Below the pieces are notes generated by a model. That model made no database searches. It was not told the DNA's origin and saw only the letters and a list, made by a program, of their open reading frames with translations. A stretch of DNA of 64,000 nt from assembly GCF_040436345.1 (NCBI RefSeq), contig NC_133230.1:24658197-24722196 (forward strand), written 5' to 3'. A program made the position numbers and the translations under genes. Positions 45,400 to 57,561 of this stretch are shown here, piece after piece (position 1 is the first letter of the stretch; the number at the start of each line of letters is the position of its first letter). This DNA comes from Pagrus major. Lineage: Eukaryota; Chordata; Actinopteri; Spariformes; Sparidae.

Positions 45400-45965
45400 T
45401 GTGTCTTACATGGGATTGTGGCTGAATGTATTTGTATTGGTATTAAATCCTGTACTGTCAGATGATTGTCCTTTTTGCTTAGAAATTATATTTCATTGTT
45501 TTGTACATTTTTCTGGATTAAAATCCTTATTAGGAACATTTAGTACTCTGTTGACTTCTGTCAGAGAGTGTTTCACTAAACAGGTTTTTAGTTTTTGTTA
45601 TGGTGAAGAAAAATGACAAAAAAGGTTGACTGCTGGGTTTCTTCTTTGGTCAAGCAAAATTGGCAATTTACTTAATGAAATATTGGAAAGAGGACACAGG
45701 TGTGACTACTTATTAAAGGTTTAGTTAGAGCACAAGTGTTGTTGGAATATTATAATTATGTGAAAATGGACAATTTGGATTTTTTTCAAAATGTGTGGGA
45801 TTATAAGAGCATACTCTTCTCGTTGAAGGACTTAGAAATCACGTTTGCTGCTGTGTTACTCTGATTTATTTATTCGTAGTTGGCTATGTGAATGTCTATG
45901 TTGTAAACTATCCTGAATGTGGAACTTTTTTTATTTTAATAAATGATTGTCTCTCTCTTAAGTTA
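45400..45965 (+). mobile_element. LINE ORF2 3' remnant (second)
   Basis: DDCPFCLEIIFHCFVHFSGL followed by a Leu-rich stretch, then (in other frames) GQAKLAIYLMKYWK. This is the Cys/His zinc-binding module and C-terminal tail of an L1-type ORF2 with several stops and frameshifts. It ends near AATAAATGATTGTCTCTC. Confidence 0.7.
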
Positions 45966-46999
45966 AACATATTTTATTGATATTTATTTAATGGTGTCTT
46001 TTGTAAAGACTAATAAAGCTATTTAGTTTTCACAAGTAAATACATGGAATTTCATCCCCCTTGGGGATTCTTGGTACCACTGGAGGATAGTTAAATATTA
46101 TTTTCCACACTATACTTCCAGACTTTTCCAAAAACTAATAAAAACAATGAGGTGTGAAACTGGCTAACTTAATATATACATCTGTCAGTTGCCTATAAAT
46201 ATCAATATTCACAATTATCAATTACTTCATCATTGTATATCCGATGAAATAAAGTTTTTTCAGTCACATAAAAACTTAATTTCCCTCCCATGTATTATTT
46301 TTATTATATTATTATTGTTGTTGCTATGCATCTCCCTCTCTCTCCTAACCCAGCCAGCAGGTCAAGGCAGATGGCCGCTCACAGCCAGCTTCTGTTCGAG
46401 GTCTGACTTTTAGAAGGCAGATTTTCCTCGCAGCTGTTGCCAGTGCTTGCTCATGGGGCAATGTCGTAGGTTGTACCTCACTGCAATGTAGTTTCAGCCA
46501 CTCCATTGTTATTCATTAGCTTAAATTAAAATTCAGTCATTTCAAGTTTGGCTGGTTGATTTGATAAGTTTAAGATCTGAGTTTTGCTTATTTTTTTTTA
46601 TTTAACTGATGGCGTGTGTTGTAAATACTTCTCTTTAGGTCACACAAATAAATAAGAAAATAAACAAACAAATAAATACAATTAATTTGTACACACTTTT
46701 CACAGGCAAAAGTCACAATGTACTTTACATTGGCATTAAGAAAACATCAGATAAAGTGATCACCTGGGCTACATACACTGGTGGAAAATATCTGTGCACC
46801 CTAGGGTGCCCTTCCAGCTGACAAAACATGGTGAAGTACCCTCTCTTCACAATAAATATATCATGCCTTTCTGTGTGCTGGAACCCCCCCGCAACAGCTG
46901 GCGCCATTTTTATAATTTTTGCCCCTGCCCTTCAAACATCCTTAGTCCGCCTCTGGCCTCATAAATGATAATAACAGCAATAAAAAAAATAATGAAATA

Positions 47000-47340
47000 C
47001 ACACAAAAACTTGTTGTCCATATATGAAGTACATACCAGGTGCATAGAAGGTGTACCTGTCCAAACACTGTCTGTAGCTGTCTGTAAAATAGCTGTCTGT
47101 AAAATAAATCCACAAATCAGCAAACCAGAAGGGTGCTGGCAGAGCGTTCTATAATTTAGGAGCTATGGCCTCAAAAGCTCTGTTACCATGGGCCTTAAGG
47201 CGGGTGCATGGAACAGACAGCAAATTTGACAAGTTTGACACAAGACAGCGAGCTGAGTATGGGTGAAGTAATTCAGCCATATATGCAGGGGCCTGACTGT
47301 GCAATGCTTTGTAAGTCAGAATTTTAAACTGACTTTTATA
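47000..47340 (-). mobile_element. LINE RT C-terminal fragment, minus strand
   Basis: The minus strand translates in pieces to PAYMAELLHPYSARCLVSN, then LSVPCTRLKAHGNRAFEAIA and PKLWNALPAPF. These phrases are typical of the end of fish LINE ORF2. Frames are interrupted by stops. Confidence 0.75.
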
Positions 47341-48240
47341 TGGAACGTAGGCACCACAGAACGATGGAGCCTACACCCAGGGCCAGACTCAGTCTGGGGT
47401 GCACTGAGTGTGTCTTGGTGTCTTGGCGTGCGTCAACATGATAGTGTTAATGTTATTTGTGGATCATCATCACCAGGATCATGTTTATGTTGCAATATGA
47501 AGAGTAGATAAAATTGTATTTTCAAATTTTCATTTTATTGAAGGCACTACGGTAGTATTTAACCACGGAAGATCATTGTAATGATCATTGTATTGACAAA
47601 TGAAATCGCGTAATATTACACACAGAAAAAATTGTTACCATCGGCTCTTCAACTTGTCCAGAACATTGAATTCAACTTAAAAACAAACAAACAGTGAAAG
47701 CAAAAAATAAACAATACATATATCACATATGTATATCTATTCAGGCTGTTGCATTGTGGGTAATTGCACTCCTGTGACACTGCTGGACAGTTGAAAAACA
47801 AATGATCAAAACTGATACAGCAGAAGAACCGGAGATATCAATTTTTTTATGTCATGCATTTTTCTTCCTTTTCAAAACCTGTTGCCTACATTACCCACAG
47901 AGCAACTTGGCCACAGAGTGACATCACTGGAGGTAATTAATAAGTTTACAAGCAGCTTCCTCTGGACCCACAAAAGGCTTTGAACTACTTTTTTCCACAT
48001 ATGCAGCAGTACTGTAGCCAAGACCTGTAAACACATTAAAAATGTGTTAAACTGGTGGTAACCCTTTAAGTAAAGTACTTAGTTAGAGTAGAGTACATGA
48101 TAGCTTTTACTCATGTTTTTCTTTTTAATTAATTAATCATTTTATTTCGCTCCTGCTGCTGGTATAAAGGTTTAACAACGTACATCAGTTTACCTAAAAT
48201 CAGTCAAAGTGGGCCTCTGTTGTTGTTCGGCATACAGCGG
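47341..48240. other. Intergenic, upstream of lgals8
   Basis: No exon, RNA gene or recognised repeat beyond AT-rich stretches. Confidence 0.4.
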
Positions 48241-48261
48241 GACTGATCACATGGTAGGGCT

Positions 48262-48273
48262 TGCGCATGCGCG
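48262..48273. promoter_or_regulatory. NRF1-type palindrome in lgals8 promoter
   Basis: TGCGCATGCGCG fits the NRF1 consensus (YGCGCAYGCGCR) and lies 150 bases before the galectin start codon in a locally CpG-richer stretch. Such sites mark TATA-less housekeeping promoters. The transcription start is probably between here and 48424. Confidence 0.6.
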
Positions 48274-48423
48274 TGTCGGCGGTGCTTATGGAGAGAAGAT
48301 GCCCACTGCCATCATCCCCGTGTAGTGCAGGAGAGCTGCAAACCGGTCATATTTACCGCAGACACCACACACTCTGTTGTCTTTAGGCACAGCTGCATGT
48401 TGTAGTCCGACACAGGAAGCCTG

Positions 48424-51400
48424 ATGTCTGTGGCAAATGCGAAACACACTGTCCTGAATCCGGTAAGAGGCGTATTATCATTATTATTATTATTATCATC
48501 ATTATCATTATCATTATTATTATCAGGATTAGTATTATTATTATGCCACGATCAACAGCCCCTAATGCAGCTTATAAACTGTGTGCAAGCCGCTGTGTTC
48601 TCAGCAGGTGTCTTTAAACGGTCAGCACAAAGGACGTGAACTAGCTACCAGACGGTCACTGTATGTTCGAGTTAATCCATGAATCACGTTCAAATGTTGT
48701 GTCTTCAGCTGCTGTCAGTGCAGGTGCACAGTGCTCTAACGTCAACTCTCCACCTCAGGTGATCCCATACACAGGGCCCATACCTGGAGGCCTGCACCCT
48801 GGGGAGATCATCATCATCCAGGGCACTGTGCCCCCAGATGCTGACAGGTAAGATGGAATGATATTAGAGGAATATACTGAAGAGGCTTCATGTGTAAGGT
48901 TTGATAATGTTATCCATCTCATGGGGTACCTTCAACCGGAAAAACTTTAAAAAAAGATTTTGTGCCTGGGTGAGAGGGTCCTAAACTTTTTAACTACACA
49001 ACACATGGACACCTGCTAAAATCGCCTCATGGATTTCTGTCAATTTCATGAATTTAAATAAACAGAAGAAGGTTAAGTCTCCTCAAAGGTATCATTAATA
49101 GATACTCCACTATTTAAAGCCCCCCTCCTGTGTATTTAGGTATTTTTATGATATTTCCTTTCCTGATAATATTGATGAGCCACACTCTTCTCCGAATATT
49201 TTCTGACAAACAACTTAATTTTGTGCTCAAAGTCACAAAATTGAAGCCGTTGCTGATATGGAATAATGACGTATGACTATAGTAGAGTTATATCCATATA
49301 TTAAACTGTATCTTTACATAGCAGATAATCGCTTGCTACCATATTTATGTTCAATATCTCAAATATTTAACATTTAAAGGAATTTATAAGACGTTAGCTA
49401 TGAGATCAGCTGGATTCATTTCAGCTCAGCTTTTACTTGGCAGTATAAAATACCTCTTGTCCTCTGGCTGAAAGACTTAAACCCCGAGACCATCCATTAG
49501 CAGTACACCACATCATGTCTGTATTAAAGGGTTAGAGGGCCCCAGGGCTAGGGTTGCAACAGTATGAGATTTTCACAGTATAGTAAATGTGTCAGCGTAT
49601 AAGGTACTACACAGTTATTAAAATTATCATTCTAAGTTACGATGAGCCGTAATGGAATGAAAACAGCAGGATTTGTTGGCTGAACAAACACTTGATTATA
49701 CTTTTATAAGATATTATGTCCTGACAGGCATGAACCCTGATATAAACTTGAGATATTGTTCATTTTAGTAACAATAATACAGAAGAATGCAGTATTGTAT
49801 ATTAGCAAATGTACACGGTATGATAGTCATCAACTTTCATACCAATGTAGACCTTACAAACAGTATTTAGCTGCAGTCTTTCCCAGGGCAAGTACAGCTT
49901 TTGAGGAGTGAAATTCAAGCACTTTCAAGGCACCTAAACAGAAAAATGTCCAGACTCGCGAAGTTTTTATGATCAAATCTAAATTGTTACTATCAATTGA
50001 AAAAAGTAAAGTTTACAGAATCCCTTTATACCCACAGCCATCAATGTATATTGTTACTTTTTTTAAAACCAGCTGTCATAATAACCTTTTCATTGTATGC
50101 TTTGACGATGATCATTTTATTCTCGCTAACTTGGACGCCAGGAGACAACAAAAAAATGAGATGAAAGGATTGTTTAATTTCATACTTAATATTATACATG
50201 GGTGAATAGATGAAAAACCAGATTATCTTGAAAATCAAGAATTTTTCAAGTATATTCCAAACCTAACAGTTAAAATTAAGTATTCTCCAAACTTTCAAGA
50301 TGAATCCTTGAGCATCTATTGAACCCCACCCTCAACTGGACATGAACCCTGTTTTGACAGTTGTGGTAGATTGATTTTACATCAAAGCAACATGCCAATT
50401 TTACAAAATGTTGCTTTAAGATTATCCATGTCTAGGCTTCAAAGGAAATATTCAATTTGACCTTAAAAGGTAACACGAGTTTGTCACACCGGACTTATTT
50501 CCTCTTAATTTTGGTCGAACAAACAAACAAAAGTAATAAATTTTGAGAAAGGGCCTCTATAAAAGGGCCTTTGTTGATTTGGTATCTAAGAGGTGCAAAC
50601 TCCCGAATTCTTCGACATGAAGTGAAGCCCCGGGGTAGCTGCCCTCTTTGCCCAGTTAATAAATCAGCCCCGGTGTGCGCCCTCTCTGCAGGTTTCAGAT
50701 GGACCTGTCGAGCGGCTGCAGCACCAAGCCACGCTCTGACGTCGCCCTCCACTTCAGCCCTCGCTTCAAAGGCTCGCCCTGTGTGGTGTGTAACTCCCTG
50801 CTGCAGGAGAGCTGGGGCAAAGAGGAAACGCTCCACCAGCTGCCCTACAAACGCGGGGCCCCCTTCGAGACCATCATCCTGGTGCACGATGACATCTTCA
50901 AGGTCAGTGGACCCACGCTGTCAAGGGCGAAGGCATCGATAAGCCTGGGTTAAACGATATATGCACATAGTGATCTGATTCATAGAAAAGTAGGATATTA
51001 AAGTACTTGTCTTCACCCATAGGTGGCAGTAAATGGTGCCCACCTGCTGGAATTCAAGCACAAAATCCCACTAAACAGGGTCGACACATTTTCTATATCT
51101 GGGAACGTCAGGGTGCACGCTATCGGCTACATCCCAAACTCAGTGAGTACACTCCCATCAGCTATTTGTCCTCACAAGCTGGTCAGATGTGTGTTTGTTT
51201 CAGAAACATATCTAATTAATAGCTTTTAAATTTGTCTTTTTTCTCTCTTAGGCAATATATTCAGAATCAGGTGACTTGGTGAGTATTTCCTTCTTGCGTC
51301 ATCTAGCCAGAAACGCTCTGCCTCAGTGTGCCCAGTATCTTGTGATGCCACTAAAATGGGATCACATCTCCTAAATGATTCCTTTGTGTTTCTGCTGCAG

Positions 51401-52909
51401 GCTGTTTATTTCAAACTTTTGAAGGACTATTCTGTTTGTTTTGTGTCAACATTATGGTCATTAAAGTAATATATGAGATCTAGGAACAGGGCAGCATCGC
51501 GACAACAGTTGGGGCAAGAAATATGAAGTCAAATTCAAAGTGAAAGCACGTGAAATGCTGTGCTAGCTGTGTTTCTTCCTCAAAGTGATGACACTGAAAT
51601 CCAGGATCTGAGCAATTAACTTGGTATCGGCCCTGAAAAAGCCATATCGATCGACCCCTAACATTTACACCTACACACTGTATACACACACTCATGCACA
51701 CGGTATCACACCGATATGTCGCTGCACAAAGTCATGTACAGTAGATACATACATTAATATGACATATATCTTTTAGTTATTGATTCCTTATTCATTATTC
51801 TGTAGGCAAATTAAAAAAAAAAAAGTTTATTGATTATCACTGTAAAATGTAGATTTTGAAGAGAGCTTAATTTAGAGCTGCATTCTTAGCCGATTAGTTG
51901 ACCAGAAGAAAATTTAACTAGCAACTTTTTTGCTAAAATGCCAAACATTTGCTTGTTCCAGCTCCTCAAATGTGAGTTAATGCTTGTCTTAATGATTATA
52001 TGATGGTTAGCTCAACATCTTTGTGTTGTTGACTGTTGGCCAGGCAAATCATTTAAGAGGCGTTCCTTTGGATTTTTGGAAATTATACTGGGTATTTTTC
52101 ACTGTAATTTTATAGACCACATATATACTTGATAATACTAAGCTAAGCTAAGTAGATCAATTGATAATGAATATATTAACAGTGTTATTCTCCTTCCAGA
52201 GCCTCCCTTACAAAGGGAGTATACTCAAAGGACTGAGCCCCGGACAGCACATCACAATCAAAGGGCAGGTCAGCATGTATCCTCACAGGTAAAGTGAAAA
52301 CTGATGAAACTTGCCTTGTCCTAACCAGCAAAAACAATCTGATGTGTATGATTTGTGTGAACTGCTAATGAAAATTAGACTTGGCTCTGGTTATGTTTTT
52401 TTTTCAATGACTTATACGTTTCTCCCAGTTTCACAGTGAACCTCCGCAACAGCAGGACAGAGAACATCGCTCTCCATCTGAACCCTCGCATTAAGTCAGG
52501 TGTGTTCACCAGGAACTCGTACCTGAGTGAGTCCTGGGGTCAGGAGGAGCGGGAGCTGCCCTTCTTTCCCTTCTCGTCAGGGGATTACTTTGAGGTAGGA
52601 ACCACCTACAACTTACCTTTATTTTGAAGGGCTTCTGTGGTCAGCTTCAACTGTATTATTCTGTGTTTACCATGTTTAGGTTTGTAATATCCAACCACAG
52701 GTCGATCATTATTATTTCTCTTCGTCTGTGTGCTCTGTGTGATCTTTTTTTTCTGTCAGATTCTCATCCTGTGTCAGCCCCATCAGTTCAAGCTGGCGGT
52801 GAACGGCTCACACCTGTTTGAGTTCAGACATCGGGTGCAGGACCTGAGCAGCATTGACCAGCTGGAGATCATGGGCGACCTGGAGCTCACTGATGTCAAA
52901 CTGTGGTGA
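48424..52909 (+). CDS. lgals8: Galectin-8-like tandem-repeat lectin
   Basis: Eight exons: 48424-48462, 48759-48847, 50692-50902, 51023-51142, 51252-51278, 52200-52288, 52429-52594 and 52760-52909. All borders are GT-AG with consistent phases, giving 296 residues. Two beta-galactoside-binding domains are joined by a very short linker (about residues 150-165, [17 protein letters not shown]). Galectin-8 binds glycans at the cell surface and on damaged endosomes, where it recruits autophagy; this is family knowledge. In the N-domain the ligand motif is H63-F-S65-P-R67 with N77, W84 and E87. The usual Asn of HxNxR is Ser here. Arg43/Gln45 and Arg57 match the residues that give galectin-8 its preference for acidic galactosides. 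The C-domain has the canonical H208-L-N210-P-R212, N221, W228 and E231. There is no signal peptide, as expected for galectins. Confidence 0.93.
48476..48545. repeat. (ATT/ATC)n microsatellite in lgals8 intron 1
   Basis: A trinucleotide tract, ATT mixed with ATC, right after the first splice donor. Confidence 0.9.
48848..50691. other. Intron 2 of lgals8
   Basis: 1.8 kb, AT-rich. At about 49550-49640 GGGTTGCAACAGTATGAGAT resembles a common fish DNA-transposon-derived repeat. No other feature is seen. Confidence 0.45.
51279..52199. other. Intron 5 of lgals8
   Basis: About 0.9 kb between the 27-base linker exon and exon 6. Fragments of dispersed repeats are visible (AAGCCATATCGATCGACCCC at about 51640; GAGCTGCATTCTTAGCCGAT at about 51876). 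No exon that would lengthen the linker is obvious. Confidence 0.45.
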
Positions 52910-53420
52910 CTCGGGACTCCAGATTTACATGGAAGCCAGCGTTACAGACACTGTTGTGTTCTGGTTATCGAGAAGCTAAATTAGCTTAGCCACCCAGACA
53001 ATGGAAGCTGAGAATGGCGAACACTGTGCTGACTACAGGTCAGGTTGGTCTTGCAGCAACCATAGGTCACTGGTTTAAGCTAGTCTAGCCTTTTTGGTGA
53101 CCTAGGATCATGGAGTATTAATGGTCCATGTTTCCAGCCCTGGCTAGAAGACTGATGCATGAGAGTTAGCTGTGCTGGAGCATCTGGCTGTGAGCCACCA
53201 TGACTGTTTACAGCTACAAGTTAGGTTTGCCTTGGTTCATTTCTGTCTCTAGTGCATCTCTGCTGTGATACGCCCTTAGTGCACTGTATAATTAAAAACA
53301 GGAAATATGTGTAAATGTTAATAAGCACTCAAGTACTGGCTTTGTTTAAAAGCCAAGACAGTCAGCAATTACAAACAATGAATGAAATTGACGGGCTCTT
53401 ATTCTTTTGGAGCGAGGCCC

Positions 53421-53426
53421 AATAAA
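53421..53426 (+). terminator. Poly(A) signal of lgals8
   Basis: AATAAA 512 bases after the stop codon. No earlier AATAAA is seen in the 3' region. Confidence 0.5.
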
Positions 53427-55765
53427 GGCTCATTTACTGTACAGCTAATTTAAGAAGCTTGGAAACATTTCTCATCATTACTAAATAATTAGTAGTGGTT
53501 ATACTCTTATTTTCTTTGGAAAACATTTTGAATGTATGCTTAAAATCATTTTCATCTGCAATTGTTTAACATTAAATGTTAATTAAATTCTTCTTTTTAA
53601 TCAGTCTGCTACAAAGGTCGTAATCCTCAGGATTCTTTAACTCATCGCATCGTCTCATGCACTTGAAGTCAATTCAACATGTAATGGTGCAGCAGAACTC
53701 AAGCACAGTGCAGTACAGGGTTAGTTTAAAACATAACTGTTTCAAATACCAATTTGCAAACTTTATGCAAGCTATAGAATAAAGTAGGATCCTGCATATG
53801 TGACCATCTGTTGTCTCACTGCTCTCCCACTCAGTGCTGCAAAGATCAATCCTGCTGATAAAAAATAAAACTAATAAAAAGATCTGGGATATTTCTTCTC
53901 CAATGTCAATGTTACTTTTATGCATTGTCTGTTGTAATTGTTGTAAAATATGTATGAAAAATCCTCCCTATGTATCATAAATGATTTATTAACAAAATAA
54001 ATGTGTTCCTATTATCATTTTGTATCCACTGTTTAATGTCTGAACGGTTTGCTTTACACCTGCATGGATTGATGTGTGGCCAGTACGAGGCGGCACAACA
54101 GGCTGCAAACACAATAGTGAGATTTGTTCACATTGATGTTATGAAGTGGCTTATCTACACATCCAGCAGAACCGAAGTCACGTTAGCATTCATTTGGAGT
54201 TGTGTCAGTGTCCACCTGTTGAATGTAGGTCCTTTATTCACTCTCCTTTTTGCTCCGATTTGCTCTCCTGCAACTCCAAAGAAAAATCAACAGGGCTTTA
54301 GCTAAATGCTGCATTTTCTGCCCCATATAGTTGCTCACTCGTTCAGTGCTGGCCGAAAAAAAGCGGCCTGGAAACAATGTTGATGAGCATGGACAGAGTG
54401 AACCCGAACAGTGAAGTCTGAGGCTGAAAACATCAGAACAATGAGCAAGATTAAAATAAAAGAAGAAATATTTCTGAGTTTGTATTATTACCTAATTTAA
54501 TATTTTAAATAATAAAGTTCTGAGTTTGAATTTCACCTTAAAAGCTGCATAGTGCCCCTTTAAATAATAGAAGAGTCAAAATGTAGCTGTCTGCACCTGC
54601 TGACTAACTTGCTAAAGGTAAAATGTAGTTGAATGTAAATAAAAACAGTAACCTGCAGTACTTCCTGCTCACCACAAGGTGGTAGAAGAGAATTACAAGT
54701 TGACTGCCTTATATTACCCAAACACCTTCACCAACCACTGCCAGTCAGACAAGTCACTTTAAATAAATATGACTGGAAACCAGTTTTAGTCTGTACAGTT
54801 CTCTTCAGACGCCGGTGTTTGAAACCAGGACTTCTGTCAGGATAAACGAAGACGTTATAGCCTAAAGAATGTCCTGACCTTGTTTGAACAGCCATAAATA
54901 TTCAGCAAAATTCATCGGACAGGCTTGTAAATCTGTCTCATTTACGCCTTATTCCCACAGGCATCAGTCACAAGATGAACTATAAAGGAAATGTTATCAC
55001 CATGTGACTCTCACATCAGCACACATTATGCCTTCTGAACCTCAATATTAATGCAATAGTGTCTGATAAAAAGTTTGTGTTTTATTAATATCCACAGGAA
55101 ATATAATAATTTGTAAGATTTGTAATAACCATGGTACAGTACAACAGTCTCTTTTTTTTAACATAGAAAAAGCAGGATGATATGCAACACGATGACATCG
55201 ACCATTGCACTGCTGAGAATGTCCGAGAAAAAAGGCAGAAGACGCTGTCCAATCAGCAACAGGCAAATAGGCTAATGTTTGTTTTACAAAAAAAAGACCT
55301 GTCAGACCTGTGATCTCATTTAACAGAAATTCATCATTTTGACCAAAAATGTCATGTACTGTCAAAACATGAGAATCTTTTTTTGCTTGACATGGCTCAC
55401 AGACATACGCCACTTTGAAAAAGAAACTCTCCAACTGTCCAGTTTCCAGGAGCTAATGGATTATGCTTCCCTAGAAGTAAAAAACATGTATGTCTGACTT
55501 GTCGTACAGGCCACCACACCAGAAAAAAAAACATCTCTCCCAGTTCCAGCACAGAGATTTGGCAAGACACTGGCTGAGGACAACTGGTTTCACTTTGTTT
55601 CAGTTCAGTTTGATTCAGTTTATAGCAGCTGAATTTAAACCACAGCCTTTTTCAGAGAGAGTATAACTCAGCATGAGAGTGAGCTGGTACAAAAGTGGCA
55701 CAGGAGAGTTTGGATGCATGTCTTCAGGAGGGAAGAGGTGGGAGGAGGGGGTGTATATCCCACTG
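53427..55765. other. Region between lgals8 and the minus-strand gene
   Basis: No coding exon. A partial MITE family 1 copy ends at about 54566 (CTGCATAGTGCCCCTTTAAA). The right part (about 55080-55765) may be 3' UTR of the minus-strand gene: TTTATT at 55081-55086 (AATAAA on that strand) could be its poly(A) signal. Confidence 0.4.
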
Positions 55766-56230
55766 TCAGACGGAGCTGAGCTTTACCAATCCTCTGACAG
55801 AGTCCTCGTGTAGTGAGTCCTGGCTGGCTGGGTTGTAGAAGCCGGCCTGCATGGTGTGGCTGTGACCAAGTGGGCTGCCGCAGGGAAGCATACCTGGCGG
55901 CGAGGGCACTTCCTCTGGGGTAAGAAAGTGGTGGTGGGCCACCGGCTCCTGGAGAGGGTGACTGTGGTTGTGGCTGTGTGCGTGGACTGGCAGCATGTCG
56001 GTGGCTTCATGGCAGCTGAGGCTGGGGGTGGACGTCGGAGGGGTGGGCTGGCCGAGGGGGAGCGAGGTGCATGGGCCGCCCAGGGTGAGGGAGGTCCGGC
56101 CAGGTAGGGTGCCTCCGTTTTCAGGTGAGGCCGTCAGGATGACTGGCTCGCTGCTCTGCTGCTGGAGGAGAGGTGTGGCGGCGGCCTGCAAAACGAATTT
56201 GGTGCTCTGAATGCACTGGTCTTGGTCACA
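55766..56230 (-). CDS. Last coding exon of an unrecognised gene
   Basis: The minus-strand exon starts after a good acceptor (pyrimidine tract, TTTTCTCTCAG, plus 56231 onward) and runs 154 codons to TGA at 55766-55768. It begins CDQDQCIQSTKFVLQAAATP and continues through Ser/Pro/Gly-rich, apparently disordered sequence. It has a His-rich stretch (HAHSHNHSHPLQ, HHHF) and ends VKLSSV, which fits a class I PDZ-ligand pattern (S-x-V). Codon usage and GC content are higher than in the surrounding AT-rich DNA, supporting real coding. The open frame extends 5' of the acceptor, but that part is low-complexity and lacks conserved character. No upstream exon is recognised in the remaining 7.8 kb, so the gene must enter from beyond the window through a long intron. 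I do not recognise the family. Confidence 0.6.
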   Translation of the reverse strand, partial: CDQDQCIQSTKFVLQAAATPLLQQQSSEPVILTASPENGGTLPGRTSLTLGGPCTSLPLGQPTPPTSTPSLSCHEATDMLPVHAHSHNHSHPLQEPVAHHHFLTPEEVPSPPGMLPCGSPLGHSHTMQAGFYNPASQDSLHEDSVRGLVKLSSV

Positions 56231-56852
56231 CTGAGAGAAAAGTAGCAGAAAGCAGGAAAGGGAGAGAACAACATGGGAGGGGGATGTGAAAGTCGAAGAG
56301 ATAGATAAGGAGCCCGAGGTGATGGACGGAAATAGAAAACAAATAAGAGCGAGGCAGTGTTGAAAATTAGATGGAGAGGGAGAGAAGAGACGACACACGA
56401 GATCAAGGAAAACAATATGCGGAAAGACAAGAGGAGGGGAGAGGTGATTGGATAAGAGAGAGAGGAAGAAAAAAAGATGTTAGTACCCCTTGTTAGAATG
56501 CAGAGCAACACAAAGAACCCGCTCCAGCTCATTCATCCACCCCAGTGAAAACAGAGCTGAGGTCAGTAGAGTTGAAAACACAAGGCAGTTAAGTCACCGC
56601 TTCATGGCCTATTGATCTCTGTTGCCTTGCTTTAAAGTGGAAATCACACGTCTAAAACTGGAGCAGAGGAACTAGGTTAGGACACGGAGAGTCATCAATA
56701 CCATACATTAGCTACAGGGAGATTAGCTTTAACCCCGTTAGCCATTTATCACCACAGAGCGACCACACGTATTGGAGACCAGCTATAGGTGAAAGATCAC
56801 TTGCTGTGCAGAGAGAGAAGTTAAAAAAACGTATAATCAAACAGGAAAAGGA

Positions 56853-57561
56853 CTTTAAAGATTTAGTTCACCCAAAATCAAAAACACATATTTTTCCTCT
56901 TACCTGTAGTGCTATTTAGCCATCTCGTTTGCGATAATGTGAGCCGAGTTTTGGAGACATGGGTTGGCAGAGATGTCTGCCATCTCGAATACCATCAAAG
57001 TAGATGGCATTCATTAAACATTAAAGGAGCACTATGTATTTTCTTTTTTTTTGGTAACAATTTTGTATTTATGGCCCTATATTCTTGAAATGTAGGACTT
57101 CTATGTTCAATGTGCTCTTTTTGTTTTCACCTCACCATAACTCAAAATATAAGCCTGTTTGTGCTTTAATATTTATGCGTACAAATGTAAACATATGGCT
57201 TTAAATACATCTAAAACTTATATCCCTCAGTTGCATAGTGCACCTTTAATGCCTCGGCTGAGCTGTAAAGTTAGATAGCTTAGTTTAATTAGTTAGCTAG
57301 CCTTGCATCAATAAGTAGGTGCAAGTTTCCTTCTGCGTGGTGAGACAGCTAGATGGAGTTTATTTAAATATACATTTTTTTTTTTTTAAATGGGGCACTT
57401 TAGGCACCACCAGCCAAGTGCCATCTAGTTTCATTATATTCGAGAGAAGCCAGACACCTCTACGGCTGATATCTTCAAAACTCAGCAACTAACACTAAAA
57501 CAACCGAGATGGATAAATAGCACAACAGGTAAGAGGAAAAATGGGTGAACTGTCCCTTTAA
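56853..57561. mobile_element. MITE family 2, interrupted by a nested MITE
   Basis: The ends AAAGATTTAGTTCACCCAAA and GGGTGAACTGTCCCTTTAAT are inverted repeats. Inner parts also pair (TTTTCCTCTTACCTGTAGTG against CAGGTAAGAGGAAAAATGGG). A family 1 element sits inside at 57021-57249. No coding content. Confidence 0.75.
57021..57249. mobile_element. MITE family 1, copy nested in family 2
   Basis: Ends TTAAAGGAGCACTATGTATT and TTGCATAGTGCACCTTTAA. It is inserted in the family 2 element, so family 1 moved later at this site. Confidence 0.75.

Noticed and set aside
56231-56532. Extension of the minus-strand exon further 5'
   Set aside because: The frame stays open by chance through purine-rich DNA (Leu/Ser/Phe-rich translation). 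A strong acceptor at 56231 marks the exon edge.
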